DNA from: Kineococcus terrestris
GTDB lineage: Bacteria > Actinomycetota > Actinomycetes > Actinomycetales > Kineococcaceae
Strand: one strand, 5' to 3'
Assembly (NCBI RefSeq): GCF_041020765.1
Contig: NZ_JBEUEJ010000006.1
DNA: 64,000 nucleotides
Positions 61,169-64,000 of the stretch are shown in pieces. A model generated the notes under the pieces. It was not told the DNA's origin and made no database searches. It saw only the letters and a program-made list of their open reading frames with translations. A program made the translations under genes and the position numbers. The number at the start of each line of letters is the position of its first letter. The stretch's first letter is position 1.

Positions 61169-62083
61169 GTGAACAGCGACGACCCGGTGCCCGGCGTCCC
61201 CTCCCCACCGCCCCGCGAGCGCGGGCCCGTGATCAGCCTGTGGGGCGGCGGGCCCTGGGCGGACCCCGCCCGGCGCGCCGAGGCCCGCGAGGCGGCCGCG
61301 GAGGTGGAGGAGCTCGGCTACGCGCGGCTGTGGCTCTCGGGCGGCTTCGACCCCGGCCTGCACCCCGTGTTCGGCGACCTGCTGGACGCCACGCGCGAGC
61401 TGGGCGTGGCCAGCGGCATCGTCAGCGTGTGGGCGGCGACGCCGCAGGAGCTCGCCGAGGGGTGGGCCGACCTGGAACGCCGGCACCCCGGCCGCTTCCT
61501 GCTGGGGCTGGGCAACTCCCACGCGGCGATCGTCGAGGGCGGCGGCGGGCGCTACGAGAAGCCGTACACGAGGACGGTCGAGCACCTCGACGCCCTCGGC
61601 GACGCCGTGCCGCCCCAGCGGCTGGTGCTGGCCGCGCTGGGCCCGCGGATGCTGCGGCTGGCGCGCGAGCGCACCCGCGGCGCGCACCCGTACTTCGTCC
61701 CGCCCGCGCACACGAGCTTCGCGCGCGAGGTGCTGGGCGGCTCGTCGTGGCTGGCGCCGGAGGTGGCGGTGGTGCTGGAGACCGACCCCGGCCGGGCCCG
61801 CGCGGTGGCGCGCGAGCACACCCGCGGCTACCTGGCGCTGCCCAACTACGCGGACAACCTGCGGCGCCTGGGCTACGGCGACGACGACCTGCGCGACGGC
61901 GGCAGCGACCGGCTCGTCGACGAGCTGGTCTGCTGGGGCGAGCCGGCCACCGTGGCCGCGGGCGTCGCCCGGCACGTGGACGCCGGCGCCGACGAGGTCG
62001 CCGTGCAGGTCCTCACCGCCGACCCCGGCCGCTTCCCGCGCGCGGAGTGGGCGCAGCTGGCCGCGGCGCTGCTGCCCGCCTGA
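61169..62083 (+). CDS. LLM class F420-dependent oxidoreductase
   Basis: A 304-aa TIM-barrel enzyme of the luciferase-like family; its pattern (VISLWGGGPWADP, EVEELGYARLWLSGGFDPGLHPVFGDLLDATRELGVASGIVSVWAATP, RFLLGLGNSHAAIVEGGGGRYEKPYTRTVEHLDAL, HPYFVPPAHTSFAREVLG) is that of the F420-dependent actinobacterial subgroup. It would use reduced F420; the substrate is unknown. GTG 61169 lies 7 nt after TAGCGT (61156-61161), so the message is probably leaderless. It converges with argG across a strong hairpin. Confidence 0.88.
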   Translation: MNSDDPVPGVPSPPPRERGPVISLWGGGPWADPARRAEAREAAAEVEELGYARLWLSGGFDPGLHPVFGDLLDATRELGVASGIVSVWAATPQELAEGWADLERRHPGRFLLGLGNSHAAIVEGGGGRYEKPYTRTVEHLDALGDAVPPQRLVLAALGPRMLRLARERTRGAHPYFVPPAHTSFAREVLGGSSWLAPEVAVVLETDPGRARAVAREHTRGYLALPNYADNLRRLGYGDDDLRDGGSDRLVDELVCWGEPATVAAGVARHVDAGADEVAVQVLTADPGRFPRAEWAQLAAALLPA

Positions 62084-62113
62084 GGACCCGCCCGGACGAG
62101 CCCCCGCGCGCGT

Positions 62114-62148
62114 GGCGGGTCCCGGCCCCCGGGAGGGCGGGACCCGCC
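62114..62148. terminator. Bidirectional terminator before argG 3' end
   Basis: GGCGGGTCCCG (62114-62124) and CGGGACCCGCC (62138-62148) form a perfect 11-bp stem with a 13-nt loop that can itself pair further. It lies between two convergent stops. Confidence 0.75.
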
Positions 62149-62169
62149 GCGCGGGCGGGGGAGCGGGGC

Positions 62170-63621
62170 TCAGTCGGTGCCGGCCTCCATGGCGGCCCGG
62201 TCCAGCAGCTCCTCGTCGGGCGAGACGGTCCCGCGCGAGGCGATCGCCTCGGCACCGCCCTCGTCCATCGCGCCGATGAGCCCGGTGGCGGCGGCCTGCG
62301 CGGCGCCGACCAGCACGGGCCGCTGCGCCTCGCCGACCAGGCCGATGCGCGCGTACTGCTCCAGGCGGGCCCGCGAGTCGGCGATGTCGAGGTTGCGCAT
62401 CGTCAGCTGCCCGATGCGGTCCACGGGGCCGAACGCCGAGTCCTCGGTGCGCTCCATCGACAGCTTGTCGGGGTGGTAGCTGAACGAGGGGCCGGTGGTG
62501 TCGAGGATCGAGTAGTCCTCCCCGCGGCGCAGCCGCAGCGTCACCTCGCCGGTGACGGCCATGCCGACCCAGCGCTGCAGCGACTCGCGCAGCATGAGCG
62601 CCTGCGGGTCCAGCCAGCGCCCCTCGTACATGAGGCGGCCCAGGCGCCGGCCCTCGTTGTGGTAGCTGGCGACGGTGTCCTCGTTGTGGACGGCGTTGAC
62701 GAGGCGCTCGTAGGCGGCGTGCAGCAGCGCCATGCCCGGCGCCTCGTAGATGCCGCGGCTCTTGGCCTCGATGATGCGGTTCTCGATCTGGTCGGACATG
62801 CCCAGCCCGTGCCGGCCGCCGATCGCGTTGGCCTCCAGCACCAGGTCCACCGCGGAGTCGAACTCGCGCCCGTTGATCGTGACGGGGCGGCCCTGCTCGA
62901 AGCCGACGGTGACGTCCTCGGGGGCGATCTCGACCTCGGGGTCCCAGAACCGCACGCCCATGATCGGCTCGACGAGCTCGATGCCGACGTCGAGGTGCTC
63001 CAGCCGCTTGGCCTCGTGGGTGGCGCCCCAGATGTTGGCGTCGGTGGAGTACGCCTTCTCGGTGCTGGCGCGGTAGGGCAGGTCGCGCGCCTGCAGCCAC
63101 TGCGACATCTCGGTGCGCCCGCCGAGCTCGGTGACGAAGTCGGCGTCCAGCCACGGCTTGTAGATGCGCAGGGACGGGTTGGCCAGCAGGCCGTAGCGGT
63201 AGAACCGCTCGATGTCGTTGCCCTTGTAGGTGGAGCCGTCGCCCCAGATCTGCACGTCGTCGGCGAGCATCGCGCGCACCAGCAGGGTGCCGGTGACGGC
63301 GCGGCCGAGCGGGGTGGTGTTGAAGTAGGCGCGCCCGCCGGAGCGGATGTGGAAGGCGCCGCACGTCAGGGCGGCCAGGCCCTCCTCCACGAGGGCGGCG
63401 CGGCCGTCGACGAGGCGGGCGACCTCGGCGCCGTAGTCGGTCGCGCGGCCGGGCACCGAGGCGATGTCGGTCTCGTCGTACTGGCCGATGTCGGCGGTGT
63501 AGGTGCACGGCACGGCGCCCTTCTCCCGCATCCAGGCGACCGCCACGGAGGTGTCCAGGCCGCCGGAGAAGGCGATCCCGACGCGCTCGCCGGTGGGCAG
63601 GGAGGTGAGGACCTTCGACAT
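62170..63621 (-). CDS. argG: Argininosuccinate synthase
   Basis: A 483-aa enzyme of the longer, enterobacterial-type ArgG group that joins citrulline and aspartate using ATP in arginine synthesis. The P-loop GIAFSGGLDTSVAVAWM (residues about 16-32) and YTADIGQYDETDI are diagnostic. Further family blocks are IWGDGSTYKGNDIERFYRYG, GVRFWDPEVEIAPEDVTVGFEQ and GRHGLGMSDQIENRIIEAKSRGIYEAPGMALLHAAYE. ATG 63621 is preferred; ATG 63633 would add MIFR. The divergent gap contains a candidate arginine box at 63644-63660, so ArgR control is plausible. Other arg genes are not in the window. Confidence 0.95.
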   Translation of the reverse strand: MSKVLTSLPTGERVGIAFSGGLDTSVAVAWMREKGAVPCTYTADIGQYDETDIASVPGRATDYGAEVARLVDGRAALVEEGLAALTCGAFHIRSGGRAYFNTTPLGRAVTGTLLVRAMLADDVQIWGDGSTYKGNDIERFYRYGLLANPSLRIYKPWLDADFVTELGGRTEMSQWLQARDLPYRASTEKAYSTDANIWGATHEAKRLEHLDVGIELVEPIMGVRFWDPEVEIAPEDVTVGFEQGRPVTINGREFDSAVDLVLEANAIGGRHGLGMSDQIENRIIEAKSRGIYEAPGMALLHAAYERLVNAVHNEDTVASYHNEGRRLGRLMYEGRWLDPQALMLRESLQRWVGMAVTGEVTLRLRRGEDYSILDTTGPSFSYHPDKLSMERTEDSAFGPVDRIGQLTMRNLDIADSRARLEQYARIGLVGEAQRPVLVGAAQAAATGLIGAMDEGGAEAIASRGTVSPDEELLDRAAMEAGTD

Positions 63622-63643
63622 GCGGAAGATCATGCACGGAAGT

Positions 63644-63660
63644 GGATGAATATGCAAAGC
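63644..63660 (-). promoter_or_regulatory. Candidate ArgR box upstream of argG
   Basis: On the argG strand GCATATTCAT carries ARG-box half-site patterns (TGCAT and ATTCA) in the expected region, 23-39 bases before the ATG. It also contains a TATTCA -10-like element. The match is partial. Confidence 0.4.
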
Positions 63661-63680
63661 GCTGCCGTGTCGGAGCGGTG

Positions 63681-63750
63681 TGACAAGCGTCCTTGACACC
63701 AGACGAGCGGCCGGGCAGGCTCGTCGCATGACAAGCACGCTTGACACCAC
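63681..63750. repeat. Direct repeat with promoter, TGACAAGC-N3-CTTGACACCA
   Basis: Two 21-bp copies lie at 63681-63701 and 63730-63750. They differ only in the central three bases (GTC versus ACG). Each is also an imperfect palindrome. The first supplies the TTGACA -35 of the next gene; the second covers its first codons. A regulator binding both copies would bracket the promoter. Confidence 0.6.
63693..63721 (+). promoter_or_regulatory. Promoter of the 63728 membrane gene
   Basis: TTGACA (63693-63698) and CAGGCT (63716-63721) are separated by 17 bp. The start codon follows the -10 by exactly 6 nt, so the message should be leaderless. This is the clearest promoter pair of that kind in the window. 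Confidence 0.7.
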
Positions 63751-64000
63751 GGGTCGCAGCCGCGGGGACCGCGCCCGGACCCGCGCCTACGCCCGGGACT
63801 TCGTGCCCGCGATGGCCGGCTACGTGGTGGCGATCGCCGCCGTGACCGTCTGGGGCGGCCTGGACGGCGACAGCCCGTGGCGCTTCGCCTGGGCGCTGCT
63901 GCCCGTCCTGCCGGTCCTCGCCGTCGTGCGCGCCGTCGTGCGGGCGCTGCGCCGGTCCGACGAGTACGCCCAGCTCGTGCAGCTGCGCGGCCTGGCCGTC
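63728..64000 (+). CDS. Membrane protein, 3' end cut by the window
   Basis: The first 91 codons are visible: MTSTLDTTGRSRGDRARTRAYARDF, then a hydrophobic segment (AMAGYVVAIAAVTVWGG), a short loop (LDGDSPWR) and a second helix (FAWALLPVLPVLAVVRAVVRAL), followed by RRSDEYAQLVQLRGLAV. The SDEYxxLxQLR pattern after two helices resembles small membrane proteins paired with XRE-type regulators; the partner gene would lie beyond the window. The TGACAAGC repeat overlaps the first codons, suggesting tight autoregulation. Length and function are unknown. Confidence 0.7.
   Translation, partial: MTSTLDTTGRSRGDRARTRAYARDFVPAMAGYVVAIAAVTVWGGLDGDSPWRFAWALLPVLPVLAVVRAVVRALRRSDEYAQLVQLRGLAV

Overview
The window is very GC-rich actinobacterial chromosome: GTG starts are common and most genes have long open shadow frames. 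The start of the window is the classic rpsR-rplI-dnaB neighbourhood. The gene content (F420/PPOX and LLM enzymes, a Cys-free S18 in the main ribosomal operon, inteins in DnaB, many leaderless GTG genes) points to a Kineosporiaceae-type organism such as Kineococcus. That genus is an inference, not something the sequence proves. No tRNA, rRNA, IS element, prophage or CRISPR array was recognised.

Layout. 1-8.2 kb: rpsR and rplI (end of the S6-SSB-S18-L9 operon), an ASCH-domain gene, a methyltransferase, a nitrilase-family amidase, a MATE exporter, then dnaB carrying two inteins and preceded by a regularly phased array of DnaA-box-like 9-mers. 8.2-10.6 kb: an LLM flavin oxidoreductase and a GH13 glycosidase. 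10.8-15.2 kb: a copper-resistance island (DUF6153 protein, DUF305 lipoprotein, CopA-type ATPase, CsoR) with two CsoR-type operators. It lies between a decayed PPOX-gene fragment and an intact PPOX gene. 15.3-17.6 kb: tetR-PPOX operon divergent from an epoxide hydrolase, with a 24-bp operator between them. 17.6-21 kb: a four-carbon acid-sugar module (dehydrogenase, DUF1537 kinase, GntR regulator). 21-26.4 kb: acyltransferase, a convergent overlapping two-component pair, a GlsB-like protein and a TauE-like permease. 26.5-31 kb: DinB polymerase, GNAT protein, AlkA-like glycosylase and an SDR. 31-40.3 kb: MprF-like lysyl-lipid synthase, LysR/MFS divergon, sirtuin, FGGY kinase with a Gfo/Idh/MocA enzyme, and small proteins. 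40.4-44.4 kb: LacI regulator divergent from a GH78 rhamnosidase. 44.4-53.2 kb: a polyol uptake and oxidation locus (SorC-type regulator, SDR, zinc polyol dehydrogenase, binding protein, two permeases, two ATPases). 53.3-64 kb: WYL regulator/RidA, aldo-keto reductase, MOSC, NYN nuclease, GGDEF-EAL protein, an F420-type LLM enzyme, argG, and a membrane protein cut by the window end.

The most unusual features are these. (i) A dispersed composite palindromic repeat occurs at four intergenic loci (about 20.1, 31.0, 33.7 and 40.4 kb), always at the 3' side of a gene. It is built of a 40-bp hairpin unit (A) and a 31-bp hairpin unit (B), mostly joined by one base. (ii) DnaB carries one class 3 (Ala1, Trp-Cys-Thr) and one class 1 intein, both with eroded endonuclease regions. 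(iii) Eight DnaA-box-like 9-mers are spaced 10-12 bp apart upstream of dnaB. (iv) Duplicated PPOX 3' ends flank the copper island. (v) A recurring -10 hexamer lies 6-7 nt before many start codons, which predicts widespread leaderless transcripts.
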